DNA of 64,000 bases from Sulfuriferula sp. (GCA_031291235.1 JARLJL010000015.1:1-64000), one strand, 5' to 3'; counted from the stretch's first letter, positions 51,296 through 60,130 are shown. Notes: a model not told the origin generated them from the sequence alone. Numbers and translations: made by a program.

Positions 51296-51750
51296 TAGGC
51301 CACCTTTCGTTGGTCGTCTTCCAGCATGTTGAGGATCTCGACCGTGAGTTGCAGGATCGGCATCTTGAACTCGTTCGCGAAGCAGATCAGGTCCTTGTCG
51401 AGGTAGAGCGGTGCCGAGCAGATCGTGTCGACGAAGCCGACGTCACTGATCAACGGCAACATCTGCGGATGAGCCGCACCGTAGCGCAGCATCCAGAACT
51501 GACGTGTCTCGTTGCGAGCCGCCTTCAGATCGAACGGCAGATACTCGTTCAGCTTGGTCAGGCAGTCGTCAACCGAATTGACCACTTGCTGATTGTAGTA
51601 AGCGGCCGGCGAGGGCACCGGGCCCGACGGAATCGACACGACGCGCGAATGCGCCAGTGCCATCGCGGTGGTGAGGACGTCGCAACGGTCAGCTGCGTTG
51701 GGGACGAGTTGAGCCAGGCAGTCTTGCAGGCGTACGTAAACCGGTTTCAT
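51295..51750 (-). CDS. structural-region hypothetical protein
   Basis: A 151-residue helical protein starting MKPVYVRLQDCLAQLVP, with AGGAAGC before the ATG. It contains several cysteines (DRCDV, DDCLTK, DLICF) and a C-terminal helix (LQLTVEILNMLEDDQRK). It sits between the metallopeptidase gene and the membrane protein gene, with a start/stop overlap to the latter. Possibly a chaperone for its neighbours; this is conjecture. Confidence 0.65.
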   Translation of the reverse strand: MKPVYVRLQDCLAQLVPNAADRCDVLTTAMALAHSRVVSIPSGPVPSPAAYYNQQVVNSVDDCLTKLNEYLPFDLKAARNETRQFWMLRYGAAHPQMLPLISDVGFVDTICSAPLYLDKDLICFANEFKMPILQLTVEILNMLEDDQRKVA

Positions 51751-51773
51751 AATGCTTCCTTCTGTATTGATTG

Positions 51774-53084
51774 TTAAGCTTGCGCAACTGCCAGCTGACG
51801 GAACTTGAGGGACTGGACGAACAGATCGTTCGTGGCAATCGCTTCCAGTTCACTTGTGAGCTTCTCCTGACTCATCCGCTTGCGCGAATCACGGGAGAAG
51901 ACATTCCAGAGCAGGCCAGCGAGTTGCTCGCGGTCATTCACCGTCTTGAGCACTTCGTCGATGGCCAGCAGATCTTCGGTCAGGCGTGCGCCATGATCGG
52001 GTGAGATCTTCTTGTCCTTCATCTCTTCGACAATCTGGTTGCGTACACGACGCAGACGCACACCCGGACGATCGTAGGTGCCGTCACCCATACCGTCCAT
52101 CATGATCAGCGCCATCGCGAACGAGATGCCAAAGCGACCAGCGATCGCTGTGAAGCCGCCAACAAAGGCCGCTGCGATCGAACCGAAGAACAGCGTCGCC
52201 TTCAGGGCTTCCATGGCGAGGTAGCCGGAGGTCGAGCGGAACGAGATGTTGCCGTACGACTTGTAGAGCTTCTCCAGTGCCGTGACCAGATGTACGCCTG
52301 CGCCGTGACGGGCAGCGAACTGATCCGAGAGCATCTCCCAGGTGTTGAAGTCGTAGATGTTCGTGCCGAGTTCCGATTCGGCTTGACGGCCGACGTTGGT
52401 CACCACGACATACTCGATCACCGTGTTGTCCTTTTCCTTGGCCAATTCGGTGGCATCGATATCGAGCTTCAGCGCCTTCTTGGTGGAGACCAGAATGATC
52501 TCGCGCTCTTCCGGCGTCTTCGCATTTGCCAGACCCTTCGCCATCCCAGCCAGCACTTGGTTGGTGGTGACCGTGCGAGCCATGTATTCACAGTACGTGA
52601 ACAGGTGGCCGATTTCGTGCAACGTGACAGCGGCGAGTTCGTCGACCGTGTACTTCGCATCGAGGACGAGGCTCACGGGCATATAGAGCGTATTGCGCAT
52701 CTCGGCAAACACGCCCGAGACCATCGCCGTCTTCATATTGACCTTGCCCTTGACCGCACCGCCAGCTTCCTGAATCAGGCGAATGCCTTCCGTGGAGGGC
52801 ACCATCTCGCGAATCGACTCGTTCACGAGCGGATTGTTCTTGTTCAGCGAGGGTACGTTGACAGCCGGACCGTAGTTGGTCAAGTCCACCGAGACAGTCA
52901 GGCCGCTACGGTTCTTGATGATCTTGCCCAGGTGTGCGCCGTATTCCGAATCACTGAGCTTCGATTTGCTGCTACCCTTGAACTCCTTGCGGATTTCGCT
53001 ATAGACGAGCGCCAGTTCCTTGGCAAAGCCATCGGATTGGAACTGGATCGTCTCCATCGCGAGCACTAACCGTCGCAGTCTCAT
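51774..53084 (-). CDS. virion-type zinc metallopeptidase with propeptide-like N-terminus
   Basis: A 436-residue protein starting MRLRRLVLAME at 53084, with AGAGG before the ATG; the extension to 53198 overlaps the divergent gene and lacks a ribosome site. It contains the zinc signature VTLHEIGHLF (HExxH) near residue 150 and, about 100 residues later, WEMLSDQFAARHGAG, which supplies a likely third ligand as in gluzincins. A hydrophobic region near residues 325-365 (LFFGSIAAAFVGGFTAIAG) suggests membrane insertion. The start ending in A-M-E resembles the internal head proteins, so it may be packaged, cleaved and ejected. Substrate unknown. Confidence 0.7.
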   Translation of the reverse strand: MRLRRLVLAMETIQFQSDGFAKELALVYSEIRKEFKGSSKSKLSDSEYGAHLGKIIKNRSGLTVSVDLTNYGPAVNVPSLNKNNPLVNESIREMVPSTEGIRLIQEAGGAVKGKVNMKTAMVSGVFAEMRNTLYMPVSLVLDAKYTVDELAAVTLHEIGHLFTYCEYMARTVTTNQVLAGMAKGLANAKTPEEREIILVSTKKALKLDIDATELAKEKDNTVIEYVVVTNVGRQAESELGTNIYDFNTWEMLSDQFAARHGAGVHLVTALEKLYKSYGNISFRSTSGYLAMEALKATLFFGSIAAAFVGGFTAIAGRFGISFAMALIMMDGMGDGTYDRPGVRLRRVRNQIVEEMKDKKISPDHGARLTEDLLAIDEVLKTVNDREQLAGLLWNVFSRDSRKRMSQEKLTSELEAIATNDLFVQSLKFRQLAVAQA

Positions 53085-53196
53085 GAAAAACCTCTTGAAG
53101 TAAATAAGCCGGCAATCAGAAAAAACCGCACCGGTAAATGGTTTGAATGTACGAAACCTCATACACATTAGCCTTTTCTCGGTAGAATCCCCGATC

Positions 53197-54909
53197 ATGA
53201 CTGAAAAGCTTGGTAAAGAAGAAATTGCAGGCTACGAATGCCGTCACGTAGTCTATCAGCGCCCGCCTGCACCCGGCGAGCCAGACATGCACGTTGTGAA
53301 GGAGATTATCCACACCCGCGATGGTCGTCAGGTTCCGCACGTCCGAATCTGGAAGGATTTTCAACGCGAATTCTACGTCACGAAAGACGCTGAACGTAAA
53401 CACGAACAAAAAAAGGAATGGGAGAGCGTCGACAAGCTGCGGGTCTTCAAGTCCCGTCAGTGCGACCTGATTCGTAATGCAGCGAAAGCCTTGGGTACGC
53501 CGTGGATTCAAGGCGGACTCAGGAAGATCGCACAGTCGCCTTATCTGTACGGCGCGGATATTTTGTCCACTGCCGTATTGAAGCACAACTATCAGGCGAA
53601 GTTCCCTGAACTGAACACACCATTCATTTCAGCCCCCTTCGACATTGAGTCGGATGTGGTACACGGAACCGGTGACCCGATCATGATTGCGTTTGCCTAT
53701 CAGAATCAGGTCTACACTGTCGTCGACAAGAAGTTCGTGGAAGGATACACGAATGTCGAGATGCGTTTGCGCAGTCTGCTCGAAGAGAAGCTGGGTGACA
53801 TCGTCAAGAAGCGCAACATCACCTGGCATCTGGAATTCACCGACGGCACGGTTGACTGCATTAAGAAGACGTTTGCGCACATCCACCACCACAAACCTGA
53901 CTTCGTCTCCATCTGGAACATGGACTTCGACATTCCACGTGTTGCAGAAACGTTGGAGAAGTACGGTGAGTCGCCCGCTGAAGTGTTCTCTGATCCAGCC
54001 GTACCGGATGGCTACAAGGACTTCTTCTACAAGCGGGGTCCGTCGCAGAAGGTGACTGCGTCCGGTAAGGTCATGCCGATTAAACCGTCAGGTCGTTGGC
54101 ACACGGTGTACACCCCGGCGTCGTACTACGTGATTGATGCGATGTGTGCATATCGGCACATTCGGAATCAGCAAGCTGAAGAGCAAAGCTACTCGCTCGA
54201 TGCGATTCTGAATAAGGAAATCAAGCGCGGTAAGTTGACGTTTCCGAACATCACAACGGTGACTGAAGGTACGCTGGAATGGCACCAGGAGATGCAGAGT
54301 AAGCATCCGCTTGAATACATCATCTACAACTTCTTTGACGTCGTCGGTATGCAGGAGTTGGATGACAAGATTCAAGACTTGGCATTGACGTTGCCGATGT
54401 TCTCGGGTTGCTCAGACTTCTCGAACTTCAAGAGTCAACCACGTCGAATGGTCGATGACTTGCATTACTACTGTTTGGATTATCGTGGCGAAGATGCACC
54501 GAACGGCTTGGTGATTGCTACCACGTCGGATCAGATGCGGGATAAGTACGACGATCTGACAGTCGATACGGATGGCTGGATCATTACACTTCCGGCTCAC
54601 TTGGTGATCGATAATGGTTTGCAGATCATCGAGCACGCGCCATGGCTAAGAACCAACTTCCGAGGTCACACAGGTGACTTGGACGTCTCGGCTTCTTACC
54701 CGACCAATGAAGAGGTGATGAATATCTCGAAAGAGACGACACACCGCGAACTGGTCAGTATTGAAGGGGTAGCGCTTCACGAGCAGAAGATGTGCGGCAT
54801 TAACTTGAGTGGTGGACAAACGAACTCGGTGGAAATTGCAACTACCTTGTTTGGTTTACCGACACTGGATGAACTACTGAATGACTTCCGAGCAAGTCGA
54901 CTTCACTAA
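53197..54909 (+). CDS. family-B DNA polymerase-like 3'-5' exonuclease, ends after motif A
   Basis: A 570-residue protein starting MTEKLGKEEIAGYE at 53197; an in-frame TTG at 53143 overlaps the divergent gene and is unlikely. All three PolB exonuclease motifs are present: ExoI FDIES (148-152), ExoII NMDFDIPR (241-248) and ExoIII YNFFD (377-381). Near residue 494, GDLDVSASYPTNEEV then NISKET resembles PolB motif A (DLTSLYPS and NISPET in T4 gp43). The gene stops about 75 residues later, so motifs B and C of the polymerase palm are missing. Either the polymerase is split over two genes, or this is an exonuclease-only derivative. Confidence 0.75.
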   Translation: MTEKLGKEEIAGYECRHVVYQRPPAPGEPDMHVVKEIIHTRDGRQVPHVRIWKDFQREFYVTKDAERKHEQKKEWESVDKLRVFKSRQCDLIRNAAKALGTPWIQGGLRKIAQSPYLYGADILSTAVLKHNYQAKFPELNTPFISAPFDIESDVVHGTGDPIMIAFAYQNQVYTVVDKKFVEGYTNVEMRLRSLLEEKLGDIVKKRNITWHLEFTDGTVDCIKKTFAHIHHHKPDFVSIWNMDFDIPRVAETLEKYGESPAEVFSDPAVPDGYKDFFYKRGPSQKVTASGKVMPIKPSGRWHTVYTPASYYVIDAMCAYRHIRNQQAEEQSYSLDAILNKEIKRGKLTFPNITTVTEGTLEWHQEMQSKHPLEYIIYNFFDVVGMQELDDKIQDLALTLPMFSGCSDFSNFKSQPRRMVDDLHYYCLDYRGEDAPNGLVIATTSDQMRDKYDDLTVDTDGWIITLPAHLVIDNGLQIIEHAPWLRTNFRGHTGDLDVSASYPTNEEVMNISKETTHRELVSIEGVALHEQKMCGINLSGGQTNSVEIATTLFGLPTLDELLNDFRASRLH

Positions 54910-54916
54910 GGCCTCA

Positions 54917-54980
54917 GGGGCATAACGCCCCGGCTCTTCACTCACGCCTTCTTGGTGAGTGAAGAGCACGGTCTTATGCC
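54917..54980. terminator. bidirectional terminator element between convergent genes
   Basis: A 13-base stem (GCTCTTCACTCAC at 54933-54945 with its complement at 54955-54967) is preceded by a small GGGGC/GCCCC hairpin. GGCATAA at the left and TTATGCC at the right form outer arms. Confidence 0.9.
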
Positions 54981-54986
54981 GTCGGT

Positions 54987-55805
54987 TTAACCGTTCGGGT
55001 TCGCCGTGAAGCTGGTGAAGAAGCCACCCATGGTCTTCGAGTACGAAGCCACTTGTGCCGGACCGTTGTAGATCGTTGCAAACGTAATCCAGTCGCAGTT
55101 CTTCAATGCCGTCCAGAGCGCGCCTTGACGGTACGTCTTGATGAAGTTGATGTACTGCGTGAGTTGCTTGCCTTCGGAGATCTTGACGTCAGCCACGTAT
55201 GCTTGCACCGTGGCGTAGCCGGCTTCCTTGAAGTTGAAGCCCATGATCTGGAACAGACCCCAGGACGTCGCCAACATGGCGCAGGTCTGGTCGATCGTGA
55301 GTGCCAGATTCAACTGATCGTACGGGTTCGCTGCATAACCACCCGGTACTGGATTGACCACTGACGGATAGCGATTCACCAATCCATTAGCAGTCGCTTG
55401 GCCCTTTTGCTGAACCAGCATGTTGTACATCTGGTGACGCTCGAACCGGATCTTGCAAGTACCGTTCGGGAAGAAACCCGAACCACCGGATTCAGCTTCG
55501 ACGTTAGCCTGAATGGCAGCGAGCAACACTCCCAGCTGAGAAGCAGCTTGCTGGTAGTTCGCCATCAGGATGTACTTGCTGGCGATAAACGGCTCCAGGA
55601 GCGCTTGCGTGAGCGGTCCATAGTTGCCATCAGCGACCAGGTTGTTAGCGCTCTGGTAGACCTGTAGTGCAGCGATAGACTTAGCGCCAAAGGCACCGTC
55701 CACAATCAGTGACGGATTCGGTGACGTCTTTTCATTGAGAGCTTTTTGAACACCGCGACGGTGGTACAGGTCATAACCTGCGGGGAGTCCAGGAGTAGCG
55801 GCCAT
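54987..55805 (-). CDS. endolysin: peptidoglycan-binding domain plus N-acetylmuramidase
   Basis: A 272-residue lysis enzyme that cuts the glycan strand of peptidoglycan. Residues about 8-70 form a PG_binding_1 domain (LIVDGAFGAKSIAALQVYQ, VADGNYGPLTQ). Residues about 80-268 match the N-acetylmuramidase family DUF3380, with the probable catalytic glutamate in VEAESGGSGF, then CKIRFERHQMY and the SWGLFQIMGFN motif. This two-domain layout is typical of endolysins from large phages of Gram-negative hosts. No signal peptide is visible, so a holin or equivalent is expected. GAGGAAAC precedes the ATG and a TATG element lies 29 bases upstream. Confidence 0.92.
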   Translation of the reverse strand: MAATPGLPAGYDLYHRRGVQKALNEKTSPNPSLIVDGAFGAKSIAALQVYQSANNLVADGNYGPLTQALLEPFIASKYILMANYQQAASQLGVLLAAIQANVEAESGGSGFFPNGTCKIRFERHQMYNMLVQQKGQATANGLVNRYPSVVNPVPGGYAANPYDQLNLALTIDQTCAMLATSWGLFQIMGFNFKEAGYATVQAYVADVKISEGKQLTQYINFIKTYRQGALWTALKNCDWITFATIYNGPAQVASYSKTMGGFFTSFTANPNG

Positions 55806-55831
55806 GGTTGGTTTCCTCAGCGTATTAGAAT

Positions 55832-55841
55832 GGCATATTCA
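55832..55841 (-). promoter_or_regulatory. putative TATG-type promoter of the endolysin gene
   Basis: Minus strand TGAATATGCC, TATG 29 bases before the ATG at 55805, just after the hairpin at 55852-55887. Confidence 0.45.
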
Positions 55842-55851
55842 GAAAAAGGAA

Positions 55852-55887
55852 GCAAGTGAGCCTCCAAAGAATGGAGTAGTCACTTGC
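55852..55887 (-). terminator. terminator hairpin
   Basis: GCAAGTGA paired with TCACTTGC, with a smaller internal CTCC/GGAG stem, followed on the minus strand by TTCCTTTTTCTG. It lies between the low-complexity protein gene and the endolysin gene. Confidence 0.8.
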
Positions 55888-55921
55888 CCCTTTTCCCTCA
55901 TACCATGCTAATCAAACCGAG

Positions 55922-57811
55922 TTACCGGTTGAAGAAGCTGTTCACGCGATTGCGACCGCCTTCATTCACGTGCGGTGCAGGCAACGCTTTGGCCAGATTC
56001 AACTGGCTGAGCGCTTGTTGGCGACCTTGAACCGGTGCAGTCGTCACCAGCATGTGCACCATGTGCTGGAACGTGTTGCGGTCGTCGCCCGACATCGAAC
56101 GCGCAGCTTCCATGAAACGGAAACGATGCGTCATGGCGAACACGCCGTTCGAGTGATGTTCGAACAGCTTGAGCACAGCCGGGAACACCGACGTGAAGTC
56201 GTTCTCGACGCGGTTGAAGAGCGTCTTGAGCGTGGCGTACAGTGCTTGCTGGTTGCGTGCCCCTTCTTCCGGCGTGAGTGGCATGTTCGGACGCATGCGG
56301 GAGATGTACTGATAGATCTCTTCGACGACGCCCTTGCCGATCGAGTCCGCGTCCTTGATCAGGTTCTGCACGATCTGGTTGATCGTGGTGTCGGTCAACT
56401 GACGGCCGCTGTCACCATCGACAGTACCGTTCGTGACCGGCGGAACCACCGGAGCTACAGGGGTAACGACAGGAGCCGTTCCCGTTCCCGAGCCATCGCC
56501 CGTTCCAGCATCAGCGCCCGCCGTGTTGCTCGGATCGGTAGCATCACCCCCGGTCGCAGCAGCGCCACTTCCTGCTGGATCTGTTCCTGCCGGAGGTTGG
56601 TCCGCAGTTCCATCATCCGCACCAGTGGGTCCAGCATCCGATCCACTACCACCGGCACCTTGATCGGCTTGGCCCGGTGCGGGGTCTTGGTTGACTTGCG
56701 TTTGCCCGCCATTGCCGTCTCCTACGACTTGGGTTGTATCCGGCAGCGGCGTGGGAACCGGAATCACCGGCGCGACGATGCTGTTCGGATCGGTCGGCAG
56801 CAGACCTGCATCGGGAGCCACCACTGCACCACTAGCATCCGGCGCAGACGTGTCCGAAGCAGCCGTTCCGGTAGAGGCACCACTCGCATCGTTTCCCGCG
56901 TCACCAGAGGTTGAACCCGTAGCGTCTTGTGAAGCGTCGTTTCCCGCATTCGGGTCGACCGGCACCACGGCAACCACCGACGGCGCATTGCCGACGTCCG
57001 TCAGCGGAACCGTAGCGACTGCAATCGCATTACCTTCCAGCGCCGCGAGGGTCGGATCGATTGCCACCAGTACTTCGAGGTCCGACGATTCCACCCAGAC
57101 CGGGTAGCCGACGCTGCCGTCTTGCGCTTGCGTCTTCTTGTACGCCACCGAATGGCTGTCGAGCCAGGCGGTCAGCGTGTCGATGTCGACGGCACGCGCG
57201 TCCGGAAGTTGATCGCCACCGGTATCTTGCCCGTCGCCGCTGACCGATCCACCACCTTGCTGGTTGTCTGCGGGTACGTCGACTGCTGCACCGGAGTTGT
57301 CGGCTTGTCCGGCGTCGCCGCCAGTACCGGCACCTGCATCGCCCACAGCGACAGCGCCAGAATCACTTGCTGCCGGAGCGTCGCCCGATCCCGATTGATC
57401 ACCAGCGTTATTTGCATCATCGCCTCCTACAGCGGAATCCCCAGTACTACCGGCGACTGCATCGCCGCCTTGTTGCGGTGCTCCGTTCGCATCGCCCGAC
57501 ACTGCTCCGGCGTCAGCGCCAGTAGCCGCGCCATCAGTTCCTGCCGACTGATCGGTGCCTGCTGCTGAGCCATCTCCAGCAGATCCGTCAGCGGGATCGA
57601 CTTGCCCGGCGACCGTGCCTGCATCAGGTGCAGATTGGACAGTGCCGTCAGCGGGCTGTTGGCCGGCTGCTGCGTCGGCTGTCCCCACAGCAGGGGCTGC
57701 TCCGATGACTGCGGGGGGGTTGATGATGGCGGGAGGGTTTTGTTGTCCGGCATTGCCTGCTCCTGCGTTCTGGTCTTGTTGCTGGTTGTCGTTATCGCTC
57801 GCTTGCGGCAT
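55922..57811 (-). CDS. acidic low-complexity protein with folded C-terminus
   Basis: A 629-residue protein starting MPQASDNDNQQQDQNAG. Most of residues 1-440 is a repetitive mixture of Gly, Ala, Asp, Ser, Pro and Gln and must be disordered and strongly acidic. One folded-looking island interrupts it (about 205-275, DIDTLTAWLDSHSVAYKK). The last 170 residues are helical (VVEEIYQYISRMRPNMPLTP, FEHHSNGVFAMTHRFRF). The start at 57811 has GGAG seven bases upstream; the ATG six bases before is too close to it. It is next to the RNA polymerase fragment; a virion or scaffold role is possible. Function unknown. Confidence 0.65.
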   Translation of the reverse strand: MPQASDNDNQQQDQNAGAGNAGQQNPPAIINPPAVIGAAPAVGTADAAAGQQPADGTVQSAPDAGTVAGQVDPADGSAGDGSAAGTDQSAGTDGAATGADAGAVSGDANGAPQQGGDAVAGSTGDSAVGGDDANNAGDQSGSGDAPAASDSGAVAVGDAGAGTGGDAGQADNSGAAVDVPADNQQGGGSVSGDGQDTGGDQLPDARAVDIDTLTAWLDSHSVAYKKTQAQDGSVGYPVWVESSDLEVLVAIDPTLAALEGNAIAVATVPLTDVGNAPSVVAVVPVDPNAGNDASQDATGSTSGDAGNDASGASTGTAASDTSAPDASGAVVAPDAGLLPTDPNSIVAPVIPVPTPLPDTTQVVGDGNGGQTQVNQDPAPGQADQGAGGSGSDAGPTGADDGTADQPPAGTDPAGSGAAATGGDATDPSNTAGADAGTGDGSGTGTAPVVTPVAPVVPPVTNGTVDGDSGRQLTDTTINQIVQNLIKDADSIGKGVVEEIYQYISRMRPNMPLTPEEGARNQQALYATLKTLFNRVENDFTSVFPAVLKLFEHHSNGVFAMTHRFRFMEAARSMSGDDRNTFQHMVHMLVTTAPVQGRQQALSQLNLAKALPAPHVNEGGRNRVNSFFNR

Positions 57812-57875
57812 GTTCATGCTCCAAAAATAAGGTTGAGAATTACTTCCTCAGAGGATCTTCCCCCGCAATAAGAAA

Positions 57876-59198
57876 CTAGATAATCGCGGTTCGATAGTCC
57901 AATTTCGCCAACAACAACGCCTTCGCGTGTGCGGCAGCCATGAACAGTGCGAGGAAGGCACTCCCGTATGCTGCTACAGCAGCCGACAGGGCTGTCGGGT
58001 TTGCTGCCAATCGGTCTCCCACGCAGACCTTACAGAAGTCCGTCTTGGGTAGTTTGCAATACATCGGTGAGCGGAGCATCACTTGCTTGCCCAGATACTC
58101 GCCCACATTTTCATCCGTGATCTTCGTGAGTCCAGCATCGGACACCATGCTGAAGCCGACCCAGTTCTCGGTATGCTTGTCGATGACGAACAGGTTACCG
58201 AGCTTGGAGCCGCAGTCGTCCTTCGTCACCATCATGTTGCTCGATGCGCGCAGCAGCCATTTAACTGACTCACCACCCAGCATCGTCTGTGCACCCCGGT
58301 TAAACGAACCGGCTCGCAGTGCATTGTTCATCGCTGGGAACTTACTGATGTCCCAACCTTCGTTCAACGACTGCGGGATGTAATCGACGTTCTGGGTTTC
58401 ATCCAACCCCATCTCAGCGCCCATCTGCAAGAAGAGCTTCTTGCGAACGATGTTGTACGCTTTCCCGGAGAGCAGGAAGTGTTCGGCTTCGTCGCCCTTG
58501 ATCCACGCCTTGTCGTGGGCTACCAACTCCGCATCGATCTTCGCAATGACGGCCGGATCGTGGAGGCGATCCTTGTTCTCGGCAATCAGCTTCTCACGCA
58601 GCTTAATCACATCCGGGTCAACCGTCATCGCCTTCTTCGAACCAGCCGGAACAAACAGCGTAGCCAAGCCGCCTAGATAGAACATCGCATCGCAGAACTT
58701 CAGATACTCGTCGACGTAGATGAACTTCGGATCACGCTGTTTGTTCTGGTTCTCGGGACCGGTCAACTCCATCGGCGTATCTTTGAGCCGCTTGATGATG
58801 ATGGACTCCATCCCGCGAGCAGTGATCTCCCCTAACTGATACTCCACCTTGTCGCCAAACGGATAGATCACACCAGCGAAGTTCACCAGCAAGTTACCGT
58901 AGGTGACTTCCGCGTCCTTATGCAGGTTCGAAACAGCATGCGCTTTCAGATGGACCTTCTCACCCGGTGCGAACAACGGCTCACCCTTCACACCCCCTTC
59001 GATCGGTAGCAGTTCCTCCCGGTTCTCCGGATTCACAAACCAGTGGCCCGTGGGCAATTGCACGATGCGATACGGGTAGTTATCCGTCTTCCACTTGTCC
59101 GGATCTTCCCGGAGCACAGCGAAGACAGAAATCACCCACGCACTACGGCGGTATTCTTCAGCCGCACAAGCGGCCATAAAGTAATCATGCTTGTTCAT
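57876..59198 (-). CDS. phage RNA polymerase beta'-like subunit, C-terminal fragment type
   Basis: A 440-residue protein. Residues 290-330 (LRAGSFNRGAQTMLGG through MMVTKDDCG) align in order with the bridge-helix and trigger-loop-proximal part of bacterial beta' (GARKGLADTALKTANSGY through VVTEDDCGT). Residues 373-398 (VMLRSPMYC, FCKVCVGDRLA) match the beta' VRS-x-x-x-C and C-x-x-C-Y-G-x-D-L region. phiKZ-like phages encode two such multi-subunit polymerases, one packaged and one made after infection, with beta' split into pieces. Which of the two this belongs to cannot be told here. Its start overlaps the upstream gene by 14 bases. Confidence 0.8.
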   Translation of the reverse strand: MNKHDYFMAACAAEEYRRSAWVISVFAVLREDPDKWKTDNYPYRIVQLPTGHWFVNPENREELLPIEGGVKGEPLFAPGEKVHLKAHAVSNLHKDAEVTYGNLLVNFAGVIYPFGDKVEYQLGEITARGMESIIIKRLKDTPMELTGPENQNKQRDPKFIYVDEYLKFCDAMFYLGGLATLFVPAGSKKAMTVDPDVIKLREKLIAENKDRLHDPAVIAKIDAELVAHDKAWIKGDEAEHFLLSGKAYNIVRKKLFLQMGAEMGLDETQNVDYIPQSLNEGWDISKFPAMNNALRAGSFNRGAQTMLGGESVKWLLRASSNMMVTKDDCGSKLGNLFVIDKHTENWVGFSMVSDAGLTKITDENVGEYLGKQVMLRSPMYCKLPKTDFCKVCVGDRLAANPTALSAAVAAYGSAFLALFMAAAHAKALLLAKLDYRTAII

Positions 59199-60024
59199 GG
59201 GCGGATAGCTTCAGAAGGAGGTCGCCAGTGATCAATTCGATCTTGGTGATCTTGTCGATGTTGGAGACGAATTTGTCGAGGTTCTCTTGAATGGCACCAC
59301 GCGGATTGTCAGCCCGGTCATTGGAGATGATTGCCATCGCTACCAACTCCACTGCAATTGCCTTGGGTTCCATCAGTTCGAATTCTTGACCCAGCAAGTT
59401 CAGATAGACCATGAACGGATGACCCACGTCCAGACCATTCTGCAACAGGTAGGCGAGCTTCAGTTGCGAGATGTCACTGATCGCAACGAAGTGTTTGTAC
59501 TTCTCCACCAGCTTGCGCTTGAAGACGAAGTCCTCATCGGAGACGCTGAAGGTGGCTTGATCGACATGCGTAGCAATCATCTGCAACAGTGACTGATCAA
59601 CGTTCTCAACAAACGTATGAAGGTGGTCGGCTGAGTCACCCATCACCAAGGCGATGCACTCAGCGAAGATCTCCATCGTGTCACCCATCTTGCCAAGGAT
59701 GCCTAATAGAGAAGCACCATCGTCGTAACTGGGCAAGCGTTTGATGCCGCCCAAGAAGATGTTCAACACGCTCGGCGGTGCATTCTCATCGATGGTCACA
59801 CCGTGCTGTGTCAGGATCTGGAACTGGAGTGAGCGCGTCAGATCGTAGATCTCATCCACGGTTTTGCCAGTGTCCGTTTGGTCACCAGTATGGAGGAGCG
59901 TCACGAAGCCGTCTTCGTAGGTATCCAAACCGTAGAGGTCAAAAAGCTCATGCGCTTGACGAATCGACTCTTTCAGTTCCGGGGTCGTGGCACCGCTCAG
60001 GTAATCATCAAGAATATCAAGCAT
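59185..60024 (-). CDS. hypothetical protein coupled to the RNA polymerase gene
   Basis: A 279-residue acidic helical protein starting MLDILDDYLSGATTPEL, with GAGGCAAA before the ATG. It contains no known motif; two long amphipathic helical stretches and a hydrophobic middle (FAECIALVMGDSADHL) are visible. Its end overlaps the polymerase fragment start by 14 bases, so it is made in step with it. It could be a polymerase-associated subunit (phiKZ polymerases contain subunits without bacterial counterparts), but this is inference from position. Confidence 0.7.
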   Translation of the reverse strand: MLDILDDYLSGATTPELKESIRQAHELFDLYGLDTYEDGFVTLLHTGDQTDTGKTVDEIYDLTRSLQFQILTQHGVTIDENAPPSVLNIFLGGIKRLPSYDDGASLLGILGKMGDTMEIFAECIALVMGDSADHLHTFVENVDQSLLQMIATHVDQATFSVSDEDFVFKRKLVEKYKHFVAISDISQLKLAYLLQNGLDVGHPFMVYLNLLGQEFELMEPKAIAVELVAMAIISNDRADNPRGAIQENLDKFVSNIDKITKIELITGDLLLKLSAHEQA

Positions 60025-60120
60025 GTTTGCCTCATTTCGCTCAAAAAAAGTAAGTTGTTCCGGGATTGTGTAGCCAATGTCGCCGGATGGTCAAATGATT
60101 GAGCTATCTGTCTGATTTTG

Positions 60121-60130
60121 TTTTATGAAA
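60121..60130 (+). promoter_or_regulatory. putative TATG-type promoter
   Basis: Plus strand TTTTATGAAA, TATG ending 31 bases before the GTG at 60158, in the 133-base divergent gap after the start at 60024. It is the only plus-strand member of the set. Confidence 0.5.

Noticed and set aside
55970-56914. Plus-strand frame of 314 codons opposite the low-complexity gene
   Set aside because: Low-complexity GC-rich coding sequence opens all frames; the translation is Ser/Arg/Cys-rich noise.
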